A stretch of DNA of 6,211 bases from Pseudomonadota bacterium (GTDB lineage: Bacteria > Pseudomonadota > Gammaproteobacteria > Burkholderiales > SG8-39): positions 1-6,211 of the forward strand of contig JAJZUN010000181.1 of the NCBI GenBank assembly GCA_021848555.1, read 5' to 3'. Position 1 is the stretch's first letter. Each line of letters starts with the position of its first letter. This document shows positions 5,500 to 6,211 of this stretch, in pieces. The translations under genes and the position numbers were made by a program. Under the pieces are notes generated by a model. That model did no database searches. It was not told the origin of the DNA and was given only the letters and a program-made list of their open reading frames with translations.

Positions 5500-5903
5500 G
5501 CGCGCTCCTGATGCTGGACACCAACGCTGTCTCCGCCTTCGTCAAGAACCGGGCCAACACCCTGAGCGCAACCCTGAATGACAGGCCGTTCTGCATCTCA
5601 GTCATCACCGAAGCGGAACTGCGTTTTGGTTTGGTGCGGCGTGCCGTTAATGCCGATCTGCGCCGCATCGTGGACAATTTTCTGGTCTCCGTCGACATCC
5701 GGGCATGGACATCCGCCAGTGCCCAACGCTACGGGCCATTGCGCGCGGAGCTTGAAGCGCTGGGCAAATCGCTGGCGCCTATGGATCTGCTCATCGCCAC
5801 CCATGCGCTGGCCGAAGACTGCACCCTCATCAGTGCCGACCGCGTCTTTGCCCAAGTGCCCGGCCTGCGCCTACTCGACTGGTCGGCATCTCCCAACAAG
5901 TAA
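5496..5903 (+). CDS. vapC: VapC-type PIN-domain ribonuclease toxin
   Basis: 135 residues, full length for a VapC toxin. PIN-domain acidic residues are all visible: D8 in [12 protein letters not shown]41 in [13 protein letters not shown]97 in [13 protein letters not shown], and D115 in [14 protein letters not shown]. These coordinate Mg2+ for single-strand RNA cleavage; family members cut tRNAs or rRNA and stop growth when the antitoxin is lost. The overall pattern matches VapC/FitB-like proteins. ATG 5496 overlaps the vapB stop and is the natural start by coupling; a TTG at 5490 with GGAG 5 nt upstream would add two residues (MA) and cannot be excluded. The catalytic set is intact, so the module should be active. 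Its position in a defence-rich region fits a stabilising or antiphage role, which is inference. Confidence 0.94.
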   Translation: MSALLMLDTNAVSAFVKNRANTLSATLNDRPFCISVITEAELRFGLVRRAVNADLRRIVDNFLVSVDIRAWTSASAQRYGPLRAELEALGKSLAPMDLLIATHALAEDCTLISADRVFAQVPGLRLLDWSASPNK

Positions 5904-5950
5904 ATTCAGTCCGTAACCACCGCCGACATTGAAAATAAACGGCCAGAACG

Positions 5951-6211
5951 ATGCTTGATGACCTGATCTCCCGCGCTACCCTCGAAGACCTCGCCGGCAC
6001 CACCGCCTTCCTGCGCGGTGGGGAATATTTTTCCGTCGGCGCCGTCGGGCGCCTGCGCGTTGCCAACGACAAGATCACCGCCCGAGTTCAAGGCACAGAA
6101 ACCTATCAGGTCGAGTTGCGTGATGACGATGGCGACCTGGACGGTGACTGCACCTGCCCGCGTGCCGCCGACGGTTATTTCTGCAAGCACTGCGTGGCGG
6201 TCGGGTTGGCG
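5951..6211 (+). CDS. SWIM zinc-finger family protein, N-terminal part
   Basis: 87 residues in an open frame that runs off the right edge; start ATG 5951. The N-terminal part (MLDDLISRATLEDLAG, then FLRGGEYFSVGAVGRL) leads to a two-stranded segment and the SWIM motif: C67, C69, C78 and H80 in DCTCPRAADGYFCKHC, which is the CxCx(n)CxH zinc ligand set. SWIM domains bind zinc and are thought to mediate DNA or protein contacts; bacterial members of this kind are long proteins of mostly unknown function, often beside helicases. It lies 47 bp after vapC in the same direction; I see no terminator between them and no clear ribosome binding site. It may be read from the vapBC promoter, or from its own start outside that module. 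Function not assigned. Confidence 0.88.
   Translation, partial: MLDDLISRATLEDLAGTTAFLRGGEYFSVGAVGRLRVANDKITARVQGTETYQVELRDDDGDLDGDCTCPRAADGYFCKHCVAVGLA

Noticed and set aside
1..6211. CRISPR array, tRNA, IS element or attachment-site repeats
   Set aside because: No regularly spaced repeats, cloverleaf, transposase motifs or paired terminal repeats were found on either strand.

Overview
The window is GC-rich chromosomal DNA that reads like a defence island of a proteobacterium. A beta- or gammaproteobacterium is my guess from protein style and GC-rich codon use; no marker gene proves it. There are no rRNA, tRNA or CRISPR features and no intact transposase.

Left two thirds (1-4513, minus strand). 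From right to left in transcription order these are: a 955-residue SNF2/RapA-type helicase-ATPase; a 190-residue protein of unknown function; a 171-residue ORF6N-domain protein; and the first 139 residues of a DNA methyltransferase with the DPPY motif and the beta-type (type III Mod-like) layout, cut off by the window's left edge. The last three genes are 8-10 bp apart, so they form one operon. A well-spaced sigma70-type promoter in a very AT-rich spacer (1556-1584) drives it. The helicase lies just upstream in the same direction with no visible terminator, so the four genes probably act together. The set looks like an extended type III restriction-modification or DISARM-like antiphage locus, with further genes (a Res nuclease or others) expected off the left edge.

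Middle (4514-5241). This is a gene graveyard. A 4534-4701 minus-strand relic carries the N-terminal signature of an HsdR-like restriction helicase, interrupted by a TAG and cut short after REFPLK. A second minus-strand relic (5041-5172) is the C-terminal part of a DUF433 antitoxin-like protein, also with in-frame stops. Between them about 340 bp holds no recognisable gene.

Right end (5180-6211, plus strand). A vapBC-type toxin-antitoxin operon has its own promoter (TTGAAG-17-TATAAA), a perfect 10-bp palindrome at the expected transcription start, a strong ribosome binding site and an ATGA antitoxin/toxin overlap. It is followed at 47 bp by the start of a SWIM zinc-finger protein that runs off the right edge. 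The helicase-methylase block and the vapBC-SWIM block are transcribed away from each other across the decayed middle.
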